From positions 1 through 43,473 of the forward strand of contig JBQTII010000095.1 of assembly GCA_052388275.1 (NCBI GenBank): a stretch of DNA of 43,473 nt, read 5' to 3'. Within the stretch, counting starts at the first letter, position 1. Every line of letters starts with the position of its first letter. The DNA comes from JBQTII01 sp052388275 (lineage in GTDB: Bacteria; Actinomycetota; Actinomycetes; Sporichthyales; Sporichthyaceae). Below the pieces are notes generated by a model. The model had not been told where the DNA came from and searched no databases. It saw only the letters and a list, made by a program, of their open reading frames with translations. Shown here piece after piece: positions 9,203 through 17,330 of the stretch. Both the position numbers and the translations under genes were made by a program.

Positions 9203-10203
9203 AGATCTTCGACCCGCTGTACGACCTCGTCTCGTGGATCATTCTCACGTTGCACGACGGATTCGAAGCGATCGGCATGAACGAGAGCTGGTCGTGGTGC
9301 CTGGGCATTGTGGGCCTAGTGGTGATCATGCGCGTCCTGCTGATTCCGCTGTTCGTCAAGCAGATCAAGTCCATGCGCGCAATGCAGATGCTCCAGCCGG
9401 AGATCAAGAAGATCCAGGCGCGGTACAAGGGCGACCGCGAGCGCACCAGCCAGGAGCTGATGAAGCTCTACAAGCAGCACAACACGAACCCGCTCTCGAG
9501 CTGCTTCCCGATCCTGGCTCAGGCCCCGTTCTTCTTCGCGCTGTTCAAGGTGCTCAACGACGTTTCCAAGGACAAGACCGTCGGTGTATTGAGTCAGGCC
9601 GACGTCGACAGCGCCGGAAACGCCTTCTTCTTCGCCGCGCCCCTGGATGCGAAGTTTATCGGCGCGGACACGCTGTCCGTGCAGGTCATCACGATCTTGA
9701 TGATCGTGGCGATGACCGCCTCGCAGTTCTTCACTCAGAAGCAGCTGATGAGCAAGAACATGCCGGCCGCCTCCATGGAGTCCAACCCCTTCATGCAGCA
9801 GCAGAAGGTCATGCTCTACCTGTTCCCGGCCTTGTTCGCGATCTTCGGCATCAACTTCCCGGTCGGCGTCCTGCTTTATTGGCTGGTGTCCAACCTGTGG
9901 TCGATGGGACAGCAGATCTTCGTGATCCGGCGGATGCCGGTGATCGGTTCTCCGGCCCACGAGGCGATGATGCGACGCAAGGCAAAGAAAGATCCCGGCG
10001 CGGCCGATTCCGCCGAGGTCGCTTCGGTGAGCTTGAGTAAGAATGGTAAATCTGACGGTACGTCAGTCAAGCCCGCTGGGGGTACCTCCGTGACTCGTGG
10101 CGGCAACGCCCGGGCGAACGGCGCGGTGCGGCCCGGCCCGGGCGGTCGCCAGCAGCCCCAGCGGCAGACGAAATCCAAGCGCGCCGGCTCCAAGAAGCGC
10201 TAA
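9199..10203 (+). CDS. yidC: Membrane protein insertase YidC/Oxa1 family
   Basis: Inserts and folds inner-membrane proteins alone or with SecYEG. The 334 residues lack the large periplasmic domain of Gram-negative YidC, as expected for actinobacteria. The conserved core runs from VVIMRVLLIPLFVKQIKSMR (with the hydrophilic-groove Arg in the first membrane segment) through a charged cytoplasmic hairpin (LQPEIKKIQARYKGD). Membrane segments follow at PILAQAPFFFALFKVL, VITILMIVAMTASQFF and LYLFPALFAIFGINFPVGVLLYW-like positions. The C-terminal ~85 residues are basic and low complexity, ending SKRAGSKKR, which suits ribosome contact. The GTG start overlaps yidD by 4 bp. Confidence 0.96.
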   Translation: MKIFDPLYDLVSWIILTLHDGFEAIGMNESWSWCLGIVGLVVIMRVLLIPLFVKQIKSMRAMQMLQPEIKKIQARYKGDRERTSQELMKLYKQHNTNPLSSCFPILAQAPFFFALFKVLNDVSKDKTVGVLSQADVDSAGNAFFFAAPLDAKFIGADTLSVQVITILMIVAMTASQFFTQKQLMSKNMPAASMESNPFMQQQKVMLYLFPALFAIFGINFPVGVLLYWLVSNLWSMGQQIFVIRRMPVIGSPAHEAMMRRKAKKDPGAADSAEVASVSLSKNGKSDGTSVKPAGGTSVTRGGNARANGAVRPGPGGRQQPQRQTKSKRAGSKKR

Positions 10204-10278
10204 CCCAGCCCGCTGGTCGGATCGACGGTGAAGGTACCCGTCGGACGCCCCGAGAACGACGATCAAGGAGTACCTGTG

Positions 10279-10893
10279 GTGAGTGTGGACGACGACCTCG
10301 CAACGAAGAGCCCCATCTCAGCCGACGTGGCGGAGTCCTGCGCGGACCAGGAGAGCGAGCACGGGGATTCGAGCCCGGCCCCTGAGGGCGGCGCGCCGTC
10401 CGGACGCAAAGGCAGCCGCAAGCCGTCCAAGGCGCGCCTGGCTGAACTCGAGCAGGAGGGCGAGATTGCCGCCGACTACCTCGAGGCCCTGTTGGACATC
10501 GCGGACCTCGACGGCGACATCGACATGGACGTCGACGGCGATCGCGCCTCGGTGTCACTTGTCGGTGCCGACGTGAATCAGCTCGTCGGTACCGGTGGCA
10601 AGGTGCTGGAGGCGGTCCAGGAGCTCACCCGTTTGGCGGTTCTGCGTGCTACCGGGGAGCGCAGTCGGCTCATGCTGGATATCGGGGGATTCCGGGCAGC
10701 TCGCCGGGAGGAACTCACGGCATTGGGTAGCACGTCGGTCGCACAGGTCAAGGCGGACGGCAAGCCGGTTCGCCTGGCCTCGATGACTCCGTTCGAGCGC
10801 AAGATCGTGCACGACGTGGTCGCCGACGCGGGGCTGCGCAGCGAGTCCGAGGGCGAGGAGCCGCAGCGGTGCGTGGTGGTCTACCCGGCGTAG
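10279..10893 (+). CDS. jag: Jag/KhpB-type RNA-binding protein (KH and R3H domains)
   Basis: A single-stranded nucleic-acid-binding protein of the Jag (SpoIIIJ-associated)/KhpB family, linked in other bacteria to cell elongation and RNA control. Start chosen at the GTG at 10279, 8 nt after AAGGAG (10265-10270); the adjacent GTG at 10276 is an alternative. The first ~50 residues are acidic and disordered, followed by a basic patch (GRKGSRKPSKARLAELEQEG). The KH-like region spans about 75-145, with the GxxG-type loop in LVGTGGKVLEAVQELTRLAV. The R3H region holds LASMTPFERKIVHDVVAD. It follows yidC, as in most Gram-positive genomes, and rsmG begins inside its 3' end. Confidence 0.93.
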   Translation: MSVDDDLATKSPISADVAESCADQESEHGDSSPAPEGGAPSGRKGSRKPSKARLAELEQEGEIAADYLEALLDIADLDGDIDMDVDGDRASVSLVGADVNQLVGTGGKVLEAVQELTRLAVLRATGERSRLMLDIGGFRAARREELTALGSTSVAQVKADGKPVRLASMTPFERKIVHDVVADAGLRSESEGEEPQRCVVVYPA

Positions 10894-11573
10894 CGGGATC
10901 CTCGGCTCTGGCTGCGGATCAGGCTGCCCCGGTGGAGCCCGACGCGTCCGGTCAACTGGACGTCCCGACGGAAGCTCGGGTCGTTTTCGGTGACGCCCTG
11001 CCGGCGGCGCAGATCTATCACGATCTACTCGCCGGTGAAGGAGTGTTGCGGGGCCTGATTGGACCGCGCGAGGTGCCTCGGCTCTGGGATCGGCATCTGG
11101 TCAACTGTGCCCTGCTGGCGGCCGACCTGGCGCCGCACGAGTCGGTCGCCGATGTGGGATCGGGAGCGGGACTGCCCGGCATCGTCATCGCGTTGTGCCG
11201 TCCGGATGTGCAGGTCGTCCTGATCGACCCACTGTTGCGGCGCACACAGTTTCTGGCTGAGGCGGTGCGGAGCCTGGGCCTGGGGAACGCGGAGGTCGTG
11301 CGTGGACGTGCGGAGGAACTGACGAGGTTTCGCCGTTCCTTCCCCGTGGTGACCGCGCGGGCGGTGGCGCCCCTCGATCGGCTCCTCGCGATCTGCGCTC
11401 CGTTGATGGCGCGGCCTGGACGCATGCTCGCCGTCAAAGGAGCCGGTGCCCACGACGAATTGAAGGCGGCCCGGGGGACGCTCGCCCGCTGCTCGGCGAC
11501 AGCGCGAGTGCGCCGGTTGGGCGAGGGAATGCTCGCGCAACCGACCACCGTCATCGAGGTGTGTTTCACGTGA
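10869..11573 (+). CDS. rsmG: 16S rRNA (guanine-N7) methyltransferase RsmG
   Basis: SAM-dependent enzyme that methylates G527 (E. coli numbering) of 16S rRNA. The 234-residue frame has the family segments VPRLWDRHLVNCALLA, the SAM-binding ADVGSGAGLPGIVIAL, LIDPLLRRTQFLAEAV and VTARAVAPLDRLL. The GTG start has GAGGAG 8 nt upstream and overlaps jag by 25 bp; a later GTG at residue 22 is an alternative. Its last codons and TGA stop (11571-11573) lie inside parS site 1, so the C-terminal residues VCFT are constrained by the segregation site. Confidence 0.95.
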   Translation: MRGGLPGVAGSSALAADQAAPVEPDASGQLDVPTEARVVFGDALPAAQIYHDLLAGEGVLRGLIGPREVPRLWDRHLVNCALLAADLAPHESVADVGSGAGLPGIVIALCRPDVQVVLIDPLLRRTQFLAEAVRSLGLGNAEVVRGRAEELTRFRRSFPVVTARAVAPLDRLLAICAPLMARPGRMLAVKGAGAHDELKAARGTLARCSATARVRRLGEGMLAQPTTVIEVCFT

Positions 11574-11577
11574 AACA
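11562..11577. promoter_or_regulatory. parS: parS site 1 (ParB-binding centromere)
   Basis: TGTTTCACGTGAAACA, a perfect palindrome identical to the bacterial parS consensus. It spans the end of rsmG, including its stop codon, about 5 kb from oriC. Confidence 0.97.
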
Positions 11578-11682
11578 CGCGACTGGGGATGAGTGATGGT
11601 CACTAATCCGCTTCGTCTGCTCAGGTCCGCGCGCGCGGACTACCCAATATTCGGGGTCCAGATGTCCGCCAAGGAGGCTGAT

Positions 11683-12564
11683 GTGACCGGATCAGACGAT
11701 GAGCTGCCGATCGCCGCAGCTGCCCGGTCGGCAGCCGCTTTGCGCTCGGGTTCGCTCCCGCAGTTGCCGCGACCACCCCAGCGTCGCGTCATGGTGGTGG
11801 CCAACCAGAAGGGGGGCGTGGGGAAAACCACGACCACCGTCAACCTGGCAGCCGCGTTGTCGATGCACGGGCTTCGGGTCTTGGTGGTGGATCTAGATCC
11901 GCAGGGCAACGCCTCGACGGCGCTCGGTGTTCCGCATCAAGCCGGCACTCCCTCGACCTACGAGCTCTTGGTCGATGGCGCGTCGGTCAAGGAATGCGTG
12001 CAGGAGGTGGCGGGGCTGCCGGGATTGTCCTGTGTCCCGGCCACCATCGACCTCGCCGGCGCGGAGATCGAGTTGGTGTCCTTGGTCGCGCGCGAATCGC
12101 GTCTGCTGCGGGCATTGGACGCTTATGCACAGGACGACCTCGACTACGTCCTCATCGATTGTCCGCCCTCGCTCGGCTTGCTGACCATCAACGCTCTTGT
12201 CGCGGCCCGCGAGGTCTTGATCCCGATCCAGTGTGAGTACTACGCGATGGAGGGTGTGGGCCAACTCCTGCGCAATGTGGAGATGGTGAAGGTTCACCTG
12301 AATCCAGCGCTCACGGTCTCCACCATCCTCTTGACGATGTACGACTCTCGTACCCGTCTCTCGCAGCAGGTGGTCGAGGAGGTTCGGACCCATTTCGGCG
12401 ACACGGTCCTGCGCACCTCGATTCCGCGTTCGGTTCGCGTGTCGGAAGCCCCGAGCTACGGTCAGACCGTCATCACCTACGATCCGGGTTCGACCGGGGC
12501 GATGTGTTACTTGGAGGCGGCTCGCGAGATCGCCCGAGCCGGGGTCGCACACCACACATGGTGA
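11683..12564 (+). CDS. parA: Chromosome partitioning ATPase ParA (Soj)
   Basis: Deviant-Walker ATPase that drives segregation of ParB-parS complexes. Start at the GTG at 11683, preceded by AAGGAGG at 5-nt spacing; the frame is open further left (ATG at 11662 and 11596) but those starts lack a good ribosome site. This gives 293 residues. Motifs: NQKGGVGKTTTTVNLAAAL with the deviant Walker A at 43-49, VLVVDLDPQGNASTALG, YVLIDCPPSLGLLTINAL, and the ParA-specific QCEYYAMEGVGQLL. The C-terminal RSVRVSEAPSYGQTVITYDP is characteristic of chromosomal ParA. parS sites flank the gene. Confidence 0.97.
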   Translation: MTGSDDELPIAAAARSAAALRSGSLPQLPRPPQRRVMVVANQKGGVGKTTTTVNLAAALSMHGLRVLVVDLDPQGNASTALGVPHQAGTPSTYELLVDGASVKECVQEVAGLPGLSCVPATIDLAGAEIELVSLVARESRLLRALDAYAQDDLDYVLIDCPPSLGLLTINALVAAREVLIPIQCEYYAMEGVGQLLRNVEMVKVHLNPALTVSTILLTMYDSRTRLSQQVVEEVRTHFGDTVLRTSIPRSVRVSEAPSYGQTVITYDPGSTGAMCYLEAAREIARAGVAHHTW

Positions 12565-12576
12565 TTGCGCAGATGG

Positions 12577-12592
12577 TGTTTCACGTGAAACA
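12577..12592. promoter_or_regulatory. parS: parS site 2
   Basis: TGTTTCACGTGAAACA, identical to site 1, in the parA-parB spacer 12 bp after the parA stop codon. Confidence 0.97.
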
Positions 12593-12613
12593 CCTCCACC
12601 GGACGCAGGTTGC

Positions 12614-12629
12614 TGTTTCACGTGAAACA
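12614..12629. promoter_or_regulatory. parS: parS site 3
   Basis: TGTTTCACGTGAAACA again. Its start is 37 bp from that of site 2, and it lies 53 bp upstream of the parB start. Confidence 0.97.
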
Positions 12630-12682
12630 CGGCGTGCCAGACTTACCGCCGCGCAGTCGATCATCGCGAAGGGGTGTTAGCC

Positions 12683-13762
12683 GTGACAGACCGTCGCCGA
12701 GGGCTCGGTCGGGGCCTGGGGGCACTGATCCCCACTGGGCCGGCCGTCGAGAGCACAATCGCCGCATCAGAGACAGATCTGGACGGCGCGGTGCCGATGA
12801 TGCGGGCCCACGCTGTCGAATCTGGTCCGGCCCCGCGGGACTTGCTCTTCTCCTCGACCTCGGTGCGTTCCACTGTCGAACCCGCACCACCCCAGGACAT
12901 GGCGCCGACCCGTGCCGCGGAAGTGGCGGGCGCTTACTTCGCCGAGATTCCGCTCCAGGACATCGTGCCGAACCCGCGTCAGCCGCGGCAGGTCTTCGAC
13001 GAGGAGGCGCTCGCCGAACTGGTGCACTCCATCCGCGAAGTGGGCCTGCTTCAGCCAGTGGTTGTGCGCCAGGTCGGCAACACCTTCGAGTTGATCATGG
13101 GGGAGCGCCGGTTCCGCGCGTCGCAGCGAGCCGGGCTGACCGCCATTCCAGCCATCGTGCGGGCGACAGAGGACGACAAGCTCCTGCTGGACGCCTTGCT
13201 GGAAAACCTGCACCGGGCTGCCCTGAATCCGCTGGAAGAAGCGGCCGCCTACGGCCAACTGCTGGAGGATTTCGGTTGCACTCACGAGGCCCTGGCCGCA
13301 CGTATCGGGCGCTCGCGCTCCCAGGTCACCAACACGCTGCGCCTGCTCAAACTGCCACCCCCGGTGCAGCGCCGGGTGGCCGCGGGGGTGTTGTCCGCCG
13401 GCCACGCGCGAGCCTTGCTGGCGCTGGAGAACCCCGCCGGCCAGGAACACCTCGCCACCCGCATCGTCGCCGAAGGCCTGTCGGTGCGCGCGGTCGAGGA
13501 ACTGGTCACGATGGGTGCGGCCACGCCGCCCACCCCCCGGAGGCCGAGGGCAGGGCGCCGAGTCGCTCCCGGGCTGGACGATCTCGGTGCTGAGCTCTCC
13601 GACCGTTGGGACACCCGCGTCAAGGTCGCCCTCGGCTCGAACCGCGGCCGGATCGTGGTCGAGTTCGCCTCGATCGAGGACCTGGACCGCATCGTGGCGC
13701 TCATGGCACCGGGCACTTCCTCGGGTGTCCCCGGTACCCGCGCGGAAGTTACCGCAGGCTAG
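12683..13762 (+). CDS. parB: Chromosome partitioning protein ParB (Spo0J)
   Basis: CTP-dependent DNA clamp that loads at parS and spreads to form the segrosome. Start at the GTG at 12683 (MTDRRRGLGRGLGALIP), with AAGGGG 8 nt upstream; a GTG at 12674 is less well placed. The protein has 359 residues. The opening RRGLGRGLGALI is the usual ParA-stimulating segment. The CTP-binding domain contains NPRQPRQVF, GLLQPVVVR, GERRFRAS and ENLHRAALNPLEEA. A helix-turn-helix parS reader follows (THEALAARIGRSRSQVTNTLRLL). The C-terminal dimer domain is near 300-359. It lies 8 bp upstream of a GNAT gene. Confidence 0.97.
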   Translation: MTDRRRGLGRGLGALIPTGPAVESTIAASETDLDGAVPMMRAHAVESGPAPRDLLFSSTSVRSTVEPAPPQDMAPTRAAEVAGAYFAEIPLQDIVPNPRQPRQVFDEEALAELVHSIREVGLLQPVVVRQVGNTFELIMGERRFRASQRAGLTAIPAIVRATEDDKLLLDALLENLHRAALNPLEEAAAYGQLLEDFGCTHEALAARIGRSRSQVTNTLRLLKLPPPVQRRVAAGVLSAGHARALLALENPAGQEHLATRIVAEGLSVRAVEELVTMGAATPPTPRRPRAGRRVAPGLDDLGAELSDRWDTRVKVALGSNRGRIVVEFASIEDLDRIVALMAPGTSSGVPGTRAEVTAG

Positions 13763-13770
13763 CTCGCGCG

Positions 13771-14388
13771 ATGAGCCGCCGACTGCTCAGCATCACGCTG
13801 GACAACCTTAACGAGCTTCCGCGGCGCTGCCGCGCCTGTGTGTTCTGGGAGCTGGATCCCGCGGTGGGCCAGGGCATGACGGCCGACGCGGGACTGGACA
13901 AGGAAGCCTGGGTCTCGGCGACCCTGCTGCAGTGGGGCTCGTGCGGCAAATTAGTGCAGGTGGATGAGGTCACCGCCGGGTACGTGCTCTACGCCCCACC
14001 GTCCTACGTGCCCCGGTCGACGCTGTTCCCGAGCAGCCCGGTCAGCGCGGACGCGGTCCTGCTGATGACGGGGCGGGTCCTGCCCGAGTTCGCTGGCGCC
14101 GGCCTGGGGCGGATGCTCATCCAAGGTCTGGCACGAGATCTGGTTCGGCGTGAGGTGCGAGCGATCGAGGCCTTCGGTGACGCCAAACCCGACGGCCTTG
14201 CCTGCGTCGTGCCGGCGGAGTACTTGAGAGCGGTGGGGTTCAAAACCGTACGTCACCACAAGCGATACCCCCGGCTACGCCTAGACCTAGAACTGAAGAA
14301 CACCGCCGGATGGCGCTCGGAGATGGAGGCGGCCTTGGAGCGGATCCTCGACGTCTCCATTCCCGCACCCGCACTGCGCCTCGGGTGA
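13771..14388 (+). CDS. GNAT family acetyltransferase of the parB neighbourhood
   Basis: A 205-residue protein matching the GNAT-like family that commonly follows parAB in actinobacteria. The opening MSRRLLSITLDNLNELPRRC and the segment CRACVFWELDP with two conserved Cys are characteristic. An acetyl-CoA-binding turn is seen at FAGAGLGRMLIQGLA, followed by IEAFGDAKPDG and LRAVGFKTVRHHKRYPRLRL. The ATG at 13771 is 8 bp after the parB stop, so the genes are probably cotranscribed. The acetylated substrate is unknown. The gene converges on the amidase gene across a 68-bp spacer holding a strong palindrome. Confidence 0.85.
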   Translation: MSRRLLSITLDNLNELPRRCRACVFWELDPAVGQGMTADAGLDKEAWVSATLLQWGSCGKLVQVDEVTAGYVLYAPPSYVPRSTLFPSSPVSADAVLLMTGRVLPEFAGAGLGRMLIQGLARDLVRREVRAIEAFGDAKPDGLACVVPAEYLRAVGFKTVRHHKRYPRLRLDLELKNTAGWRSEMEAALERILDVSIPAPALRLG

Positions 14389-14416
14389 CTCCCCCGTAAG
14401 GGATGCGCGGCACATG

Positions 14417-14445
14417 GTATTATCTGACGTATCGTCAGATAATAC
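14417..14445. terminator. Perfect 13-bp inverted repeat between convergent genes
   Basis: GTATTATCTGACG (14417-14429) and CGTCAGATAATAC (14433-14445) are exact reverse complements separated by TAT. The arms are AT-rich at their outer ends, in sharp contrast to the surrounding GC-rich sequence. The site lies between the stops of the GNAT gene (plus) and the amidase gene (minus), as for a bidirectional terminator. There is no clear T-tract. The core TCTGACG-TAT-CGTCAGA also resembles a TetR-type operator, so the functional label is uncertain. Confidence 0.6.
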
Positions 14446-14456
14446 TTGTCCGTGCC

Positions 14457-15629
14457 TCACCTGGCCGGAGAATTGGCTCCGGTGAGCAGCTCTCCCAGGC
14501 GTAACGCACCGGTAGGGCTGTCATCCTCGAGGGGCAGGTAGAGCCGCTGGACGGCCACCAGCACCGCCTCGGCCACGACGTCGCGGAAGGAGGCGTCGGC
14601 CAGGCGCGCGGCATCCCCGGCGTTGGTCAGGTAGCCCAAATCCAACCGGACGGCCGGCATCCGCGTGCGGCGCAGTAGGTCCCAGGTCTTGGGATGGGCA
14701 CCGCAATCGAGCAGGTCCGTGCGGGCCACGATCTCGCGCAGCACCAGCCCCGCGAAACGCTGACCGAGGGCGCTGGACTGGCCAAAGTTCTCGGTGCCGA
14801 AGAAGTAGGTGGAGACACCGTTGGCGTCCGGATTCTCGTGGGTGTCCGTGTGTAAGGAGATGAACAGGTCCGCGCGGGCCTCGTTGGCGAATGCCGCGCG
14901 GGCCTCGTCGTCGATCCCCATGGCCCCGCGCGTGAGGTAGGCCTGCACACCAGTAGCGGTGAGCCGTCCTTCGATGCGGGCAGCGAGGTCTTCGACGATT
15001 GCGGACTCGGTCAGGCCCGCCGCGACGATTCCGGAATCTGAGCCGCCGTGGCCCGGGTCGATCACCACGACCTTGCCGCCCAGGCGCGGGCCCGAGCGCA
15101 ACATGCGCTCGGCCTCCCGCAGGTTCTGTGCATGGCCGCCGGTCACGGTCTTCACCAGACGGTCGAGCGCGCGGAAGGTGTCCGGTCCGCAGGTGCCGTC
15201 AGCGCCAAGGCCGAGGTTGCGCTGCAAATCGCGCAACGCGTGGGCGGTTTCCGGGCCGAAAATGCCATCCACGCGTCCGCAGTCGAAGCCCAGGTCCAGC
15301 AGGCGACGCTGCAGGGCGGCTACGTCATCACCGCGTTGGGATCGGCTTACCTGGTGGGACAGCACCCGGTCGCCGAGGCGCCAGCGGGCTTCTTCCAGCG
15401 CGGAACTGGTTTCCGGGCCGACCAGGCCATCGGAGCTCAGGCCCCGCTGCTGCTGAAAATAGCGCACGGCCCGGTCACAGGCGTCATCGAACACCGCCTG
15501 GGCGGGGTCGGGCAGGGCAGGTTCGGGATCCGGCAGCAGCCCGAGCAGCGTGAGCTTGCGCCGGATCTCGGCCACCGTCGCACCGGTGTCCCCGCGCCGG
15601 TGCACGGGGTGGCGACGCTGGGTGTCCAT
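14457..15629 (-). CDS. cwlM: CwlM-type N-acetylmuramoyl-L-alanine amidase (two PG-binding domains plus Amidase_3)
   Basis: Start chosen at the ATG at 15629, with GGGAGGA 8 nt upstream, giving 390 residues. Two peptidoglycan-binding repeats lie at about 17-82 (AVRYFQQQRGLSSDGLVGPET) and 98-157 (FGPETAHALRDLQ...LGADGTCGPDT). The Amidase_3 domain begins at VVVIDPGHGGSDSG. Putative zinc ligands are present: H194 (GHGG), an acidic residue near E208 and H260 (SLHTD). M. tuberculosis CwlM, a MurA-activating pseudo-amidase, has Arg at both His positions. The usual catalytic Glu near the C-terminus is D330 (RLDLGYLTN), as in CwlM. Order and architecture match Rv3915. There is no signal peptide, so it is probably cytoplasmic; whether it is an enzyme or a regulator is open. 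Confidence 0.88.
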   Translation of the reverse strand: MDTQRRHPVHRRGDTGATVAEIRRKLTLLGLLPDPEPALPDPAQAVFDDACDRAVRYFQQQRGLSSDGLVGPETSSALEEARWRLGDRVLSHQVSRSQRGDDVAALQRRLLDLGFDCGRVDGIFGPETAHALRDLQRNLGLGADGTCGPDTFRALDRLVKTVTGGHAQNLREAERMLRSGPRLGGKVVVIDPGHGGSDSGIVAAGLTESAIVEDLAARIEGRLTATGVQAYLTRGAMGIDDEARAAFANEARADLFISLHTDTHENPDANGVSTYFFGTENFGQSSALGQRFAGLVLREIVARTDLLDCGAHPKTWDLLRRTRMPAVRLDLGYLTNAGDAARLADASFRDVVAEAVLVAVQRLYLPLEDDSPTGALRLGELLTGANSPAR

Positions 15630-15738
15630 GCGTGCATCCTCCCCGACCGCGCCCCTGCGGCCGCCCTTGGGGACCGACCGTCTCCTCGAGGGTAAGACCA
15701 TCCCACGATTGCGTCCGGCGAACGAGCGCGCGGCGCGC

Positions 15739-16062
15739 TCAGACGAATGCGGCGAGCTCCTTGAGAATCGCAGGCTTGGGACGCGCCCCGATGAGTTGCT
15801 TGACGACCTCACCGCCGGAGTAGACATTCAACGTGGGGATCGAGACGACGCCGTACTTGGCTGCCGTCTTGGGGTTCTCGTCCACGTTCAGCTTGACGAT
15901 GCGGATTTTGCCGGCCTGTTCGGCGGCTATCTCCTCCAGGATCGGGGCTACCTGACGGCACGGCCCGCACCAGGGCGCCCAGAAGTCCACGAGCACGGGC
16001 ACGTCCGCGCCCAGCACGTCGGTGGCGAAGCTGTCGTCGGTGACTTCCTGAATGGATCCCAT
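15739..16062 (-). CDS. trxA: Thioredoxin
   Basis: Small dithiol oxidoreductase reduced by TrxB. Start at the ATG at 16062 (MGSIQEVTDDSF), with AAGGAG upstream, giving 107 residues. The active site WCGPC is at 31-35, preceded by PVLVDFWAP and followed by RQVAPILEEIA. The cis-Pro loop VSIPTLNVYSGG is intact. It sits 97 bp downstream of trxB and 109 bp upstream of the CwlM-type gene, the same trxB-trxA-cwlM order as in mycobacteria. Confidence 0.97.
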   Translation of the reverse strand: MGSIQEVTDDSFATDVLGADVPVLVDFWAPWCGPCRQVAPILEEIAAEQAGKIRIVKLNVDENPKTAAKYGVVSIPTLNVYSGGEVVKQLIGARPKPAILKELAAFV

Positions 16063-16159
16063 CGGGGGCGTTCTCCTTCTCGGGGGGCGCCGGCCAGGGT
16101 GGACGGCGCGGGCAGGTGTGCTCAGTGGTGGCGTACCGCGATTGGGGACCCCCACCTGG

Positions 16160-17128
16160 TCAGAGGGCGGCGACCAGCCCGCCGGTCTGCCCGCTGTGGC
16201 CTTCCAGGGCGGCCAGGAAACGCTCGGCGTCCAGGGCGGCGGCGCAGCCGGTGCCGGCCGCGGTGATGGCCTGACGGTAGATGTGGTCGACGACGTCCCC
16301 GCAGGCGAAGACGCCGGTAGCGGTGGTCTTGGCGGTGGGGTGCTCGACCCGTACGTAGCCCTCGTCGTCGATGTCGATCTGGCCGGTGAACAGTTCCGAG
16401 CGCGGTTCGTGGCCGATCGCGATGAACAGCCCGGTGATGTCCAGCTTGGATTCCTCGCCGGTCGCGGTGTTGCGCACGACGATCCCGCTCAGCTTGTCCG
16501 CACCGAGCACGTCGATCGGCTCGTGCTCAAGCAGCAGGGTGATCTTCGGGTTGTCGATGGCCCGCTGCTGCATGATCTTGCTGGCCCGCAGCTCCTTGCG
16601 TCGATGAATGATCGTCACCGAGCGGGCGAAGCGGGCCAGGAACGTGGCCTCCTCCATTGCGGAGTCGCCGCCGCCGACCACGGCGATGTCCTGGTCGCGG
16701 AAGAAGAACCCGTCACAGGTGGCACACCAGGAGACGCCGTGCCCGGACAGTCGCTTTTCGTTTTCCAGGCCGAGCTCCTTGTACTTCGAGCCGGTGGCGA
16801 TGATCACGGTGCGAGCGGTGAACTCCCCGTCGGCTGTGCGGACCGTCTTGACCTCACCGCTCAGCTCGACCGAGAGAACATCGTCGGCGACCAACTCGGC
16901 GCCGAAGCGCTCAGCCTGCCCGCGCATCGCCATCATCAGGTCCGGGCCCTGGATACCCTCGACAAAGCCGGGGAAGTTCTCGACCTCGGTGGTGTTCATC
17001 AACGCGCCGCCCATGGTCACGGCGCCCTCGAACACCAGCGGGTGCAGGTCCGCGCGTGCGGCGTACACCGCGGCGGTGTACCCGGCCGGGCCGGAGCCGA
17101 TGATGATCACGTTGCGGACGTCGTTCAC
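16160..17128 (-). CDS. trxB: Thioredoxin-disulfide reductase
   Basis: NADPH-dependent flavoenzyme that reduces thioredoxin. The 322 residues show the FAD-binding IIIGSGPAGYTAAVYAAR (residues 8-25), the redox-active CATC at 135-138 in GVSWCATCDGFF, the NADPH-binding VVGGGDSAMEEA and the C-terminal FAD motif TGVFACGDVVDHIYRQAITA. It starts at a GTG without a clear ribosome site. About 202 bp separate it from the anti-sigma gene, including a hairpin (17288-17307), so it may have its own promoter. Confidence 0.97.
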   Translation of the reverse strand: MNDVRNVIIIGSGPAGYTAAVYAARADLHPLVFEGAVTMGGALMNTTEVENFPGFVEGIQGPDLMMAMRGQAERFGAELVADDVLSVELSGEVKTVRTADGEFTARTVIIATGSKYKELGLENEKRLSGHGVSWCATCDGFFFRDQDIAVVGGGDSAMEEATFLARFARSVTIIHRRKELRASKIMQQRAIDNPKITLLLEHEPIDVLGADKLSGIVVRNTATGEESKLDITGLFIAIGHEPRSELFTGQIDIDDEGYVRVEHPTAKTTATGVFACGDVVDHIYRQAITAAGTGCAAALDAERFLAALEGHSGQTGGLVAAL

Positions 17129-17287
17129 TGCGTCACCGCCACGGACTTCGTCCTCGCGGGGCCGCGTTCAGTACGGGTATTGACCTCGCTGCGCTCGCTC
17201 ACTGCGAACCTTCCAGTCGATGGGGCGCGCCGGGTGCGTGCCTCATCCGACAACCGATCCTAGGTGCGCGGTGGTCCCGACCCCTGT

Positions 17288-17307
17288 GCGCCGTGAATGA
17301 ACGGCGC
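17288..17307 (-). terminator. Hairpin downstream of the anti-sigma gene
   Basis: GCGCCGT and ACGGCGC are perfect 7-bp complements around the loop GAATGA, 23 bp past the anti-sigma stop codon on the minus strand. It probably ends or attenuates the sigM-anti-sigma transcript before trxB. No U-tract follows. Confidence 0.5.
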
Positions 17308-17330
17308 CTTACGAGTGTGCTCGCTGCGGC

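Noticed and set aside
17185..17206. CTCGCTGCGCTCGCTC-type motif upstream of trxB, resembling a REP element
   Set aside because: Only one copy is seen here and it is not a clean palindrome; such strings arise readily in GC-rich DNA.
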